Positions 1-11,038 of a stretch of DNA of 64,000 nt are shown here, one piece after another. The position numbers and the translations under genes were made by a program. The stretch is taken from contig OZ005702.1 in assembly GCA_963930775.1 (NCBI GenBank), forward strand, positions 868,001-932,000, in the 5' to 3' direction. A model generated the notes under the pieces. That model saw only the letters and a list, made by a program, of their open reading frames with translations. It did no database searches and had not been told where the DNA came from. The DNA is from Cliona cf. orientalis (taxonomy: Eukaryota > Porifera > Demospongiae > Clionaida > Clionaidae). Positions within the stretch are counted from its first letter, which is position 1. The number at the start of each line of letters is the position of its first letter.

Positions 1-11
1 CAGGCTATTAC

Positions 12-2155
12 CTGAATTAGTTTCATGTATCTGAAGCCTACATTCTTCACAACACTAACACTAGATATTGAATTTCCCTACAGAAAGAGCTCAATAGGTG
101 TTAAAATATCCAGATTATTATGGTCAGTAAACTAACTAATGCTAACATTTTTTAGGATAGTGACGTCAGTACTTGTCTCCACCAAAGTAGCTTGTGAGTT
201 TGAATTTGGTGGCTTCACTCCAACGGGCCACCAGAGGTACTTGTCTTCTATCACAGAGGCTGCTATAAGATCACTTTGGACCGTATAGCACTCAGAGAAG
301 TCATCTTTTATTGTGGACACATGAATAGTCTAATTGAGAAAACACTAGTCTTTAGGTATACATAAAATGTATTATGGCAGTTCTGTACCTCTTGAATTTT
401 TGGGAAGCTTGGACCACTAACAGTGGTTGCTATAGAGACATCAATGGTTGTTGGTTTTGGAATGATGATGCAGACAGTGACAGTGACAAAGTAAGACTTC
501 GTAGATTCATCATAGCCAGTCTTAGGGATCACATAGGAGACATAGGCCTCAGTGAATGTGACCAGGCTGAGGATTAAAAGTAGTATTTATATTGCAAAAA
601 GAGTGTGTGGTCCCGTGGTGTAACGGTTAGCACCTGAGACTCTGAATCTCAAGATCCGAGTTCAAATCTCGGCGGGACCTTCTCTTTTTTTTTTTTTTCT
701 TTTCCCCATTATCTCGACATCATCTTTCTCTCTTTTTTTTTTCTCCCGCCTTCTCTAAGCTTCTACATTTCAAAAAAGTATTTTTTTTTTCTATACCTGA
801 TATTTTGCCATATTCCTGCAGGAACAAAGGCAGGCCCCCAGTCCCAACCAAAGTCAGACTGCGCTTTGCGGACAAAATTCCTCACGGAGTAGTTAAAGAA
901 GTTGCCATCAACAAACACCGGGTAAGGATACTCTGCAGCTGTCCTATTGGAGTAGTTAGATGCTGACTGTATTATCATAAAGAACAGTATAATATTCTAC
1001 TTTCAAGTTTTTATCCTAATTACAGATTGCTTACCTCAAAAGCAATAGAAATAGTGTTTTCACCTGCCTTTACCTCATCCTATGCCGAGGAAGGAATAAA
1101 CATTAATATAATAAACTACCTAACTTCACCATTACTCTTTATTTAAAGTTGGGAAAGAAAACCGAGCCAAATAGATGTATGTCCCATTCCAATTCCAAGA
1201 TAATTATGGACTCTAGACCTCAAAATAGTTGGATTCACAAGACTTAGTTATAATATACATACCGTAACATTAAAGAGGTACTGTCTGTGCATGTTATTGG
1301 CTGTTCCCACCGGCAGGATATTGATGCTGCATATGAAAAAGTAAAAAGGTCACCATAAATATTAATTATTCCACACATGCACACATGTACATGTAAAGCC
1401 ACGTCACATTTCTGTGGACCAGCTAAAGATGGTGCCAGAAGCATGATAGTGCAGTTGCTACGTAGTCTGTGATTGAATATTGTTGTACCTAACTGTGGCC
1501 ACTGTGTCCAGCCCATCACACTTCAACCAGACCGTCTTTCCCTCAATCTGGTCGCGATCAACGGTAAAGGTTCTGCTATAGTTCCAATTGTCGTAGCCGA
1601 TCCACTGATAGAGCCAGTCATTCCAGCCGTCTGGATGATAGAAAAGTGTTGTGTGAAGGTATAGCAGATATTGATAGTCATATAATTTATATTATTTTTA
1701 AGCTATCCTACGTAAGCTAGACTAAAGCCAGAGTGAGATCATAATAATACAACTTACTGTATGGATCTTCAATGATTCCATCGCGTCTGCAAATAACAAA
1801 CAAGGCAGAGAAATTATCGATATATAGTCAAGCAATCACTGATTCTAGACCTCAGTATAAATTTTTGGTATGCTTGAAAATTATAGTCTGTATTGATCTG
1901 CATGTTTTAATTAACACTAGCATGCATGCATTAATATTCGATTCAGAAGTTTAATAGAGTGCATGACCATGCTGTATCCACTTACATGAGGTCAAGGTGC
2001 ACTACTCCAGGGACCTGCGCCTTGATAGCCTTGACCCTGCCGTCGGAGTCTGAGAGGGACCAGGAGTCACCGTTGAGGGATATCTCCAGCTGATCACCCA
2101 CCGCTCCGCGCACGAGAAGGAGCAGAGCTAGAGCGAGCAAATGACAGACAGCCAT
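12..2155 (-). CDS. MANBA: Beta-mannosidase (lysosomal, GH2), 5' part of gene, partial
   Basis: Lysosomal exo-glycosidase that removes terminal beta-mannose from N-glycan fragments. Nine exons join in phase: 1986-2155, 1758-1786, 1489-1630, 1263-1326, 1035-1079, 797-966, 389-566, about 147-329 and 12-77, giving about 349 residues before the window edge. The start at 2155 opens a signal peptide ([20 protein letters not shown]) followed by the GH2 jelly-roll N-terminal domain: [46 protein letters not shown] and LWWPVG all match mammalian MANBA in order. The TIM barrel with the two catalytic glutamates lies beyond position 1 and is not seen. The donor of the exon ending near 147 is uncertain (an alternative lies about 15 bp upstream in the gene). 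The first exon start is about 300 bp downstream of the PINCH stop on the same strand, so each has its own promoter. A tRNA gene sits in the sixth intron. Confidence 0.9.
609..680 (+). tRNA. tRNA-Gln (anticodon CTG)
   Basis: A 72-nt cloverleaf. The acceptor arm is GGTCCCG (609-615) pairing with CGGGACC (673-679), with T680 as discriminator. The anticodon stem TGAGA/TCTCA (635-639, 647-651) encloses loop CTCTGAA with anticodon CTG at 642-644. The T arm contains the B-box-like TTCAAATC, and the A-box region is GTGTAACGGTTAGCACC. A long T-run begins at 685 and would terminate RNA polymerase III. There is no intron and no encoded CCA. The gene lies within an intron (567-796) of the beta-mannosidase gene, on the opposite strand. 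Confidence 0.95.
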
Positions 2156-2454
2156 TTCTCAATGCGGCATCCAATACGTAGACGTAGACGGTCAATGCGA
2201 AAAAAAATCACATGATCGCTCAATTTCTACGAGCCCCACCCACGCCATGTCCTTGATCAGGCAAAATTCGACCTTCAGCTGTTCAGCGCAACTTACATAA
2301 AGGGTAATCATTGCACAATATAAAAAGAATGTAGCATTGTCCTTGCTAGATGGATCAGAAGCTAACCTCTATAAAAAGCACAAAAAATAATGATCAAATG
2401 GGTGTTCAGTAATTTTGAGCTCATTGACTAAACTTTAAAGATGAAAACTAGCAG

Positions 2455-5405
2455 TTAAGAGGACTGTTTCTTAAGCCTTCTTCGCAGCTCGGCTGGTACT
2501 CTCTCGAAGCATCTCCTGCAGTAGGGACGTTCGTCCATGTCAGCATAACGAGCTCCACCCCTGCAGAAATTAAATTAATTTTTTTAGGCATATATATACC
2601 ACCAAAATTTATGTTTTTTTGCATAAGTGCTGAGATTGATATCTGTACATCATACCTTGATGTGGCGAGAAGGACATCACAAGCAGTGCAGCGGAAATGC
2701 TGAATACACCAAGTCTTGTTCAGGACATTCACAACTGTAAAAAAACAAGCACGATATTAAACATGAAGAGGATGGACCATAGCACTAGTACAGCTAGCTA
2801 GCTTACCATCGCCACGGCAAGGCTTGCTACAGGAGTAACACACGTCTCCAAACAGCTGAGGAAAAGAAAAACATGTTGAGGAGAGATATTTTGTTTGGGG
2901 GGGGGGGGACTAGTCACCCAAGTACATTGTATAATTATACTAGTCTTGTTTTAGGCTCTCATGATAATAATAATAATAATAATAATAATACTGTATAGTG
3001 GGATACTTTGAGGGAGAAAACTTTCGCGGATTGGTAGGAAGGGAGCATTTCGCTGAGAAAACTTTCATGGAATGTTAAAATGATCGCATAATGGGTGTGG
3101 CATGCCTAAAATTTCACTTTCGTGGGTGGCTGTAAAATTGCGAAATTCATGAAGATTTTCTCCCTCGAATATTTCCCGCTATACGGCATGTGTATCAAAC
3201 AGGTCGCATTTACTTCAAAGTGTTCCTTACCGCTTTGTAATCTCTCTCACAGTAGGCCTTCCCCTTCTTCTCGTAGTGTCGACGTCCTTCAAACGGCTTC
3301 TCACAGTGGGAGCACACAAAATGCTATATGTAAAAATTTAGAATCGGAAGTTGGAAAATAATTAATTTTATGGAATCAGTTTTTATGTTAAGAATTGGAT
3401 GACAAACCTCGGGATGCCATGTTTTGCCCAGTGCATGAATAACACGACTCTCGATTGGTCGCCTGGACAAAGGAAAATTAACACGTGTAGATTTTGATTT
3501 TTAACTATGTGAGGGAAAACGATCAGTGCATGAAAGAGAGGGAGTGGGTAGAATCTGAACGACAATGATAGGTAGGATTTTGATTTTTAACTATGTGAGG
3601 GAAAGATCAGTGCATGAAAGAAAGAGTGTGGGTAGAATCGAATGACAATGATAGGTAGGGTCTGGGAGGAGAAAAGTAGTAGTAATGTATATACACACCT
3701 GCAGGCTGCACAGATTGACGACTCCATGTTGTCATAGCAACGAAGGCAATAGAGCTGGCTGTCCTTTTCTCGGCAGTTTGCGGTCAATTCCTTTCTGTAC
3801 GTAAGAGAAAGAAAAATGGAGATTAAGGGAGGGGGGAGAGAGAAAGAGAGAGAGAGAGCTGAGCCTCACTTGCACTTGTGGCAGTTGAAGTGTTCTGGAT
3901 GAACCACTTGAAACTTGTAGACAATGTGCTCACCCTGGATAGGAAGACTGTGGGTGGGTGGGTGGGGGGGGGTGGGGGGACAAAAATATGGCTTTAATCG
4001 ATGGAGAGAAGGTGAACACTATGCCACTCACCTGCACTTTTGACAAAATTTTCTCTTGCCTCCCTTGAAATCAGCATTGCACTTCTTACACAGAGGCCTG
4101 GAACAGGAGAAACATTTGCTATAATACTCCTTCCTTTCTGTACAGCACATGTATGTATACGTGGAAGTTCCATGCTAACAGGTGAACAATGTCATCGCAT
4201 AAGTGTGCTCTAATAAGGCATATCCTACTGCTTTGGCTAACGATTCTCATTTGTACATACACACAAATTACCACAAGAATGCCTTAGAGATACGCTTAGC
4301 GACATTACCATATATGGATAAGAGGAACCATGAATGTTACATGACTTGTACATATAATATGTGAAGTATGTCAATACTGCACTGAAAAATTAAACATGCC
4401 GAGTGTACGTACGCAGGGAAAATAAATCCCATCCAAGAAAAAAAAACAATCCTAGCTATAATAACATACTTACAAAAATGTACATGTACAAAGAATAGTA
4501 GTGCTACATCAAGCCCCCCCCCCCCCCTCACTACTTATGTGGAAGTATCCTTAAGGACGTGGTTTCATTTCAGTGGTATTTTTCTAAATCAAGTAGGGTG
4601 CACGGTATCCTCCTAGCTGACTTAAGGAAGGGATTGTCTGGCGATAAAGTTAAACCCACACCCCCAGAGCCATGGCACTCACTCCACTCACCTTCCTTGG
4701 TTCTTGACGAAGCCGATGTCAGCCAGCTCATCATGGCAGCTGACACACTTGAAGCAGGTCGGGTGCCAGCACTGGCTCATGGCACGGATCACTCGACCAA
4801 TCACAAACTCACCTGGACCATAAAATTAATACAGTTCGTGTGTGCATGTATAAGTGTGTATGAGTGTGTATGCCTGTAGTAAAGATACAGTTTGTTTTTT
4901 GGGGAGGGGGGTGTGCTATAAGGAGTTTACAAAAAGTCTAGGCACTATCATCCAATGCCATCAGGTGTGTGTACGTTCATTTAATAATATTGTGTGTATA
5001 GCATTATGATATGTATTTGTTCGTATGTATGTTTGTTTTACCACATCCACTGCAGCAGGGAGCAAACAAAGCCTGGAAGTCGTTCTCACAGTACTTCCGC
5101 CCTTCGTGCTATTGAAGAGAGGTAAGAGTATTACAAAGTCATCAAGCCTTTCTCTGATATTAAATTGTGGTACTCATGACAAACCTCATAGAAAACACCT
5201 TCTGGGAATGGCTGAAAACACTCCACACAGCTGTAGCAAGATGAAAAAAAAAACAACAGTTATCTCAAAGAGATATGATCATCTTGTGAACTAGAGCTTC
5301 TTACACGAAGCAAGGCTCGTGCCAGACTTGGCCTCCCGAGTTGATGATATTCTCGTCTCGTCCGAAGGGCTCCTGGCAAAGATTACACACCATTGCTGGA
5401 TCCAT
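2455..5405 (-). CDS. LIMS1: PINCH, five-LIM-domain adaptor of integrin adhesions
   Basis: Adaptor of the ILK-PINCH-parvin complex that couples integrins to actin. Twelve exons (5305-5405, 5185-5230, 5042-5108, 4692-4812, 4032-4097, 3870-3947, 3699-3794, 3408-3462, 3231-3323, 2807-2855, 2656-2734, 2455-2560) total 957 nt, or 318 residues; vertebrate PINCH has about 325. All phases agree. Five zinc-binding LIM units follow one another: CNLCQEPF to CFVCVECF, the [17 protein letters not shown] unit, FCQKC to [27 protein letters not shown] to [11 protein letters not shown], and [11 protein letters not shown] to the C-terminal [12 protein letters not shown]. The basic end [11 protein letters not shown] corresponds to the conserved PINCH tail. 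ILK binds LIM1 in known PINCH proteins, and LIM1 is intact here. One inverted-repeat element (2992-3186) sits in an intron. Orthology to LIMS1/2 together is secure; the animal probably has a single copy. Confidence 0.95.
2992..3186. mobile_element. MITE-like foldback element in a PINCH intron
   Basis: About 195 bp with terminal inverted repeats of about 30 bp. The left end reads TATAGTGGGATACTTTGAGG and the right end is the reverse complement of TATAGCGGGAAATATTCGAGG-like sequence, followed by the matched block GGGAGAAAA/TTTTCTCCC. Both outer ends carry the GTATAG motif seen on other elements in the window. It has no coding capacity. A (TAA)n run lies immediately to its left (about 2966-2990). 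Confidence 0.75.
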
Positions 5406-6671
5406 CTCGAGCTATTTCTCCTGGCACCAGAACCAACTTCTCAATCTGATCTAGTCTGTTTACACTCGGCTGATAGGAAGTGCCCCACCACCCCCCTTAC
5501 GGACATGCCGGCAGCGCTCAGGTCATACAGTACAGGGGGGTTCTTCAAGAAATCTGTGCCCCACATGTATATAGGGGGGATTCATTATTCGTGACAAGTT
5601 GACCACGCCCACATATTGCTAGCAAGCACCCCAACACTATCACTGCCCTGGAAACTTACCCTCATAGCAGACACTGGCGAAAACTTTGTAGATTCGATTT
5701 GTAATAGCAAGGAGAGCTAAAGGCTAGCTATAGCGCTATAAGCGCGCTAGATCTATGGAACTGCTGTGCTAGTAGTCTTCACTAGCACTGGGAGGTCATA
5801 GGTCGAATTACATCATGGGTTAGGGGGTTGTAGGGGTAAGCCACACCCATCATACTTGCAAGTCTCCTTATGGTGCAGGTGGCCGGGGGGAGGGGTGAGT
5901 GGGGCAGTTGACACACCCACTTCAACTGTACATAAAGCCGCCGCATCAATGCGAGTGGATCATATCTGCGTCAACATCGGGATCAACGTGATTGCAGCTC
6001 AACCAACTTTTGATAAAAATTACCTAGCTTGTTGGATACGTGAGTTAGAATTCATGTTTTACGATGTCATTGCTACTTCACTCATTTCCTATATAAATTA
6101 TGTAAAATGCTGTACATAATATTATTGCAAAATTTACTTATAGCTAAAGGATCAGTATTGTATTGTTTGAAAAACAATCCATTTGAGATTTTGGTGGCTA
6201 GCTTTAGAATTAGCTAAAATATTCTTGTGATTGAGCTGTCTCCTCAAGTTTAAGTGTGAAGTTCACCTTCAATTATTGTCAGCTAGCCTACGTGTACCCG
6301 TTTCAACCAAATTTTCTCAGCCCCTTCCCCCCCTCCCACCACCCACCACCACACTTTTCTTTTGTTTTCGACAGCTGGGTTAGTGCTGCAATATTCTACA
6401 ATGGGTGGAAGGATCATAGAGATTTTGTCGAGTAGCTATAGTGATTATTGATCACTGCGTGGCCAATTTTCCATAGTTTACAATACCATAATTACCAATT
6501 CTTTCAACCGGATACATAATAATTATTGTACTCCACTGGTATACTGTTTATTTTTCCTACTAGCAACCAAACCCTGACCTTTAATTTGCTTGCCACTGAA
6601 GACCCGTTATCCAACATGCTATCACTATTCTCTTTGTTATCTATTCCAGTTGAATCGAAGATCTCATCAAT
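5406..6671. other. Divergent intergenic region between PINCH and the exchanger gene
   Basis: This 1.27-kb spacer holds the 5' flanks and presumed promoters of two divergent genes. I see G-rich and C-rich runs (5535-5580, 6325-6350) and the palindromic stretch CTATAGCGCTATAAGCGCGC near 5730-5755. No conserved reading frame, RNA gene or complete transposon was recognised. Confidence 0.5.
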
Positions 6672-9600
6672 ATGCGTGTTCCAAGTGTACATAACAAGAG
6701 CTTCAAGAGCAGTGACTTGCTGAAAAGAAGCAAGCACTTACTAAAACTTAAACGGGACAACCGATACAAAGTCCTAGGGATTGTGGGTGGTATCCTTGTG
6801 GTGATCGTAATCGTTCTAGCCATTGATATTTGTCTTATCGAGTTTCAAAAACGACGGCTACTTGGACTATCGAATGTGAACGTTGACTACTATACGAGTG
6901 ATGGACAAATTGACGACTTACTTGAACAGACGACACACAAACTTGGCATCAGAGAAGACACGCAAGATAACGTAACTGGCTCGGGGATGAATGTAACTAA
7001 TGACACTACGACGACAGAACCTACTGAAGAATCTCCAGGACGCCAGTTCCCGCCAGACGCATTTTCCTTGGAGCAGAAACGAATGGGGTGGATAATCCTC
7101 CACATTATAGGAATAATTTATATGTTTTGTGCAATAGCGTTAGTCTGTGACGAATTTTTTGTACCGTCTCTGGAAATCATTGTACAAAAACTTAATATCC
7201 CCGAGGATGTTGCTGGAGCAACCTTCATGGCAGCTGGTGGAAGTGCTCCAGAATTCTTCACGTCACTTGTCGGGGTGTTCTTTGCCAGAAACGCCATAGG
7301 CTTTGGCACTATCGTGGGCTCGGCCGTCTTCAATATCTTGTTTGTAATTGGAGTTGTTGGTCTTGCTTCAAAACACGTCCTGCCTCTGACTTGGTGGCCT
7401 CTCTTTCGTGACACCAGTTTTTATACTATTGCCCTCGGTTTTCTCATAGGATTTTTCCAAAACGGTCTAATAGAGTGGTATGAATCACTGATTCTCTTCA
7501 TCCTGTACATACTTTATGTTCTCTTTATGGTCGTCAATTCACCGACCGAAAGGATTGCAAGAAAGTTTGTGAATTACTTGCGACATAAGCTCTGCTGTAA
7601 CAGTTGTACGTGTACCTGTTCGTGCACTAGGAGCTCGCGTGTTCATAGTGATCCTGAATCCTCCGAGTGTGGTACCGGTGATGCAACCAGTCAAAGCGGC
7701 AGAAATTCAAATTCAACAATCTTTGTACGCCCCAGGGATCCTTCAGATGCCAATAAAGAGATGGCAATGGTTAGTAGAATTAGAATTTAATGTTACGATA
7801 GGCGCATGTTATTATTCATAGAGCTACTGTCGAGTAGTTGGTAAAATAGCTGTATTTAATCTTGAAATTCATTGACTATTCATGCAGCTCCCAGGCTTGG
7901 TGCCTACTCCGCATCACACCCTGAGAATTTCTTCAGCCAGGCAAAATTGTGAAATAATCGACTGCGAGACTTCTGGTGAAAATTTCTACCCAGTTATCAC
8001 CGAGAGCACGCCAAGTCCAGGGCCAGTCATAGAGCCAGTCATAGAGCCAACATCCTCTAAGCTACCCCCACTGGCAAAGCCTCGGTTCATGACCAAGACC
8101 AGCACAAGAACTCTTCTCGATTTGCCTAATCGAAGGAGCAGTGACGATTCAGGACTTGGCAGAACAAATTCTAGCTGTGCTGGATCAGTGGTCAATTCGC
8201 CAACTTCGCACGGCGTTGTTTCGAGACTCGACAGCAATCGTAGCTTGGTTATTACCAACAGCGCTAGCCAAGCAGCCAACTTGGAAACCTACGATCCATC
8301 GCAGTACACCGAGGAAGTGGGGAGTGTACTCTCTCTGGACTGCAAAACTGACGAGGACAAGAACCAACTATTCGTACGTAGGAGAAGCTTCAGTAAAACT
8401 CCTGATGAAATGCACTCGTCTGCTCCTACTCTCCGTGCCACAACGGCCTGTAGCAACGGCGAAGAGAACGATGTCGATGTAGACAAGGAAGAACGTGTTG
8501 AAGAGGGAGAGGGAGAGGAGGAGGGGGAGCTAGAGGAGGAGGAGGAGGAGGATGAAGGGATTGTTAACATCATACCCCCAAAGGGTTGGATTAAGAGGAT
8601 CTTTTGGGTCCTCTTTCTGCCACTGATCATTATACTCTTCTTCACGCTACCAAACGTCAAGAAGGATGTAAGTCTAAATAAAGTAGAAATTTTAGTTGCC
8701 ATACAGTATAATAATGCAGTGGTCTGCAGCTCAGTTGTATAATTTGTCCCCAGCTGAATGTTCCTGACCTATTAATATTGAGTCATTTGATCTCCCCTCT
8801 TTCACATACATGCAATATCGTAGCGTTGTCGATGCTGCTACGTGTACGTGTTCGTCGGAAGTATATTCTGGATCGGTGTATTCTCGTACTTCATGGTCTG
8901 GTGGGCCACGGAGTTTGGAGAAACGGCTAACATTCCTCCCTCCGTGAGTACGATTAACAACTAAGCATTGTAGTACATCTTTTTTTTTTGTTGAAATTGG
9001 TGCACCCACTTAGTGCAGTGTTTTGTGACCCTGAGCCATAATGAAACAATCGGTGTGAAATGTCATTGCCTTTAGTGCTACTAATCAGCACCTAGGTTTA
9101 TCCCTGTAGGTGTCACAATGTTAATTGCATAATTGGATTCAACACTTGGAATTTGCACACCTCCGTTAATATTGAATTTTGTGGTTAATTATTAATAATT
9201 ATTATGCAGGTGATGGGGCTCACATTCCTTGCTGCCGGTACGAGTATTCCCGATCTGATCACCAGTGTCATAGTTGCCAGGAAGGGCCATGGAGATATGG
9301 CACTCTCGAGCTCAATTGGAAGCAATATGTTTGATGTCACAGTTGGGTGAGCAACAGCAATTCAATTCAATAACTACAAATTCATATAATCATATGCTTT
9401 CGTTCACTAAAAATTACTGGAGTATTTAAGACCACCATACTAGTCTTGTTTTGAAATTCCACCCGATCCACATTGAACAAAATCTGTTGCTGAGTTGGGG
9501 GATACAATTACCACGAACTTTTTGAAACTAGATCATAATGTCATATACCCATGTGTGTACTATATCATAGTGTGCATGCATTAATTTTTACTATGTGAAG

Positions 9601-10158
9601 GTACATTTATCTAGGTCTTTTGTAGTAATTGAGGGCATTTATAGGAACACCTGTCTAGTTTGTAGGTTGCACATTTACTGTGTGAAGGTACATTCATGTG
9701 GGTCTTCCGTAATAATTGAAGGGACAAGAACCATACAGTAGGCTAGGCTAATGTGGAAAATAATGTCTAGAAAGCTCTAAATGGAGTAAAAACCATGCAT
9801 TGTCTTAATTCTCCTACGTTGCCAATTAACATTTGATATTTGTAGACTAGCTCGCTACAATTGAATTGTATTCTGTCTATGACCTATTTTCTGCTCTTTT
9901 CTATGTAGTCTTCCGATCCCGTGGCTTCTATTCAGTATTGCACACAGTGGCCAAGCGGTTTCAGTCATGAGCAGTGGACTGTTCTGCTCTGTGCTGCTGC
10001 TAATCGTCATGCTGCTGGTGATGGTCATCAGTGTAGCATTGTTCGGATGGAAGCTTGGTAAAATCCTCGGTCTTGTATACATAGCAATGTACGTTGTATT
10101 TGTCACATTTAGTATTCTCTTAGAACTTGTCATAAACTGTAATATAGGAGGTCAATGA
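6672..10158 (+). CDS. K+-dependent Na+/Ca2+ exchanger (NCKX family)
   Basis: Plasma-membrane antiporter extruding Ca2+ and K+ against Na+. Five exons (6672-7769, 7888-8667, 8824-8943, 9210-9346, 9909-10158) give 2385 nt, 794 residues. A hydrophobic segment at residues 33-55 may be a signal anchor, followed by a Thr/Asn-rich extracellular loop. The alpha-1 repeat (about 157-235) holds the hallmark [10 protein letters not shown] and [13 protein letters not shown] long cytoplasmic loop follows (about 290-610), Ser-rich and ending in a strongly acidic run (about 567-590). The alpha-2 repeat (667-715) contains [19 protein letters not shown] and [17 protein letters not shown], then two further membrane segments. 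This is the SLC24A1-5 pattern rather than NCX, since the loop lacks Calx-beta motifs. The ATG at 6672 is the first in frame; an alternative upstream exon is not excluded. Confidence 0.92.
9585..9730. repeat. Imperfect tandem duplication in an exchanger intron
   Basis: Two diverged copies of a roughly 50-bp segment sharing TGTGAAGGTACATT and GGGTCTT/AGGTCTT blocks begin near 9590 and 9675. They lie in the long fourth intron of the exchanger gene. No function is apparent. Confidence 0.5.
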
Positions 10159-10264
10159 TATAGGAGGTTGATTACTACTCTAAGTTGTCAACTTGTTACC
10201 AAATTTGCTCTCTAGTCACTAATACTGTCATTCTTTCTTCTATATTTCCACTTGTTAGCACACT

Positions 10265-10363
10265 AAACATATCAATAATTAGTGCATAGTAATCATTATA
10301 ATGATTACTATGCACTAATTAGTAATCATTATAATGATTACTATGCACTAATTATTGACATGT
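10265..10363. repeat. About 100-bp AT-rich palindrome with internal palindromes
   Basis: The unit AGTAATCATTATAATGATTA, itself palindromic, occurs twice and is flanked by inverted copies of TGCATAGT/ACTATGCA and AATTAGTGCA/TGCACTAATT. The outer arms AACATATCAATAATTAG and CTAATTATTGACATGTT are also complementary, so the whole segment can form a cruciform. Confidence 0.8.
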
Positions 10364-10495
10364 TCACACCTGTACTCTCGTTATACTTTTCTGTTTGTCA
10401 ACAAATTTGCTCTTTCTAGTCCATTCTTTGTTTTATTTCTACTTATTAGCACAATGTTTAATTACTACGCACTTTATATAATTTGTTCACACTTA

Positions 10496-10641
10496 AATAA
10501 AACGAAGATTCTTGGCGGACAACTTAACTGTTTGGTAAAACTTGCACTTTTTGCCCTGAGGATAACTAGTCTAAGAGCATCTAGTCGAAACGTCAAGTTT
10601 TATTGAACAGCAAGTTGTCCGCCAAGAATTTTCGTTTTATT
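10496..10641. mobile_element. Foldback element, about 146 bp, with 30-bp inverted ends
   Basis: The left end AATAAAACGAAGATTCTTGG and the right end are near-perfect reverse complements over about 30 bp, including GGCGGACAACTT/AAGTTGTCCGCC. A second inner stem AAAACTTG/CAAGTTTT is nested inside. The loop contains CTGAGGA, a short ACTAG/CTAGT stem and CGAAACGTC (about 10556-10593), which resembles a hammerhead ribozyme core (see findings). It encodes no protein. Confidence 0.75.
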
Positions 10642-11038
10642 CATGCAGATTGCAACTGAGAACGATGTCACTTGTTCACACTTGTCCTCTTGTTAGTTTT
10701 TGTGTTAGTTTCTCTCTTCCATAGTTCCATCTCCTTTCAAAATCTTTCAATATTTCATTGTTTTGTGCCTCTGATTGCAATCCTTTGTATCTTTTCACAA
10801 GTCCACTGATATCTGATTCCAATCCCTCAATTCTGCATATTTATTATTGATTACAAAATTAAAATTTTTCAGAAATGCTATCCTCACGATTTGTATTGTT
10901 TTGGACAAGGATTCAATTTTCGCACGATCTCTCTGTTTCCCTCTTCAAGAAGGTCGTAGCCTTTGACCTTGACATTCCGATAAGTATCAGAAACTGCAGT
11001 TTGGCCATAAAAATATGTTAAGGGAATTGGCACAAACA

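Larger units (their letters stand above)
10159..11038. other. Convergent intergenic region with foldback repeats
   Basis: Between the 3' ends of the exchanger and ADP-ribosylglycohydrolase genes. It contains a large palindrome (10265-10363) and a foldback element (10496-10641), listed separately. The rest is AT-rich, presumed 3' UTR. No conserved frame was seen. Confidence 0.5.

Noticed and set aside
3840-3862. CRISPR or other ordered array among AG and TC repeats
   Set aside because: These are simple dinucleotide microsatellites without spacers; the DNA is eukaryotic.
8289-8702. Antisense Ser-rich frame over the exchanger gene
   Set aside because: It is the mirror of the acidic Glu run in the real exon; no start context or conservation.
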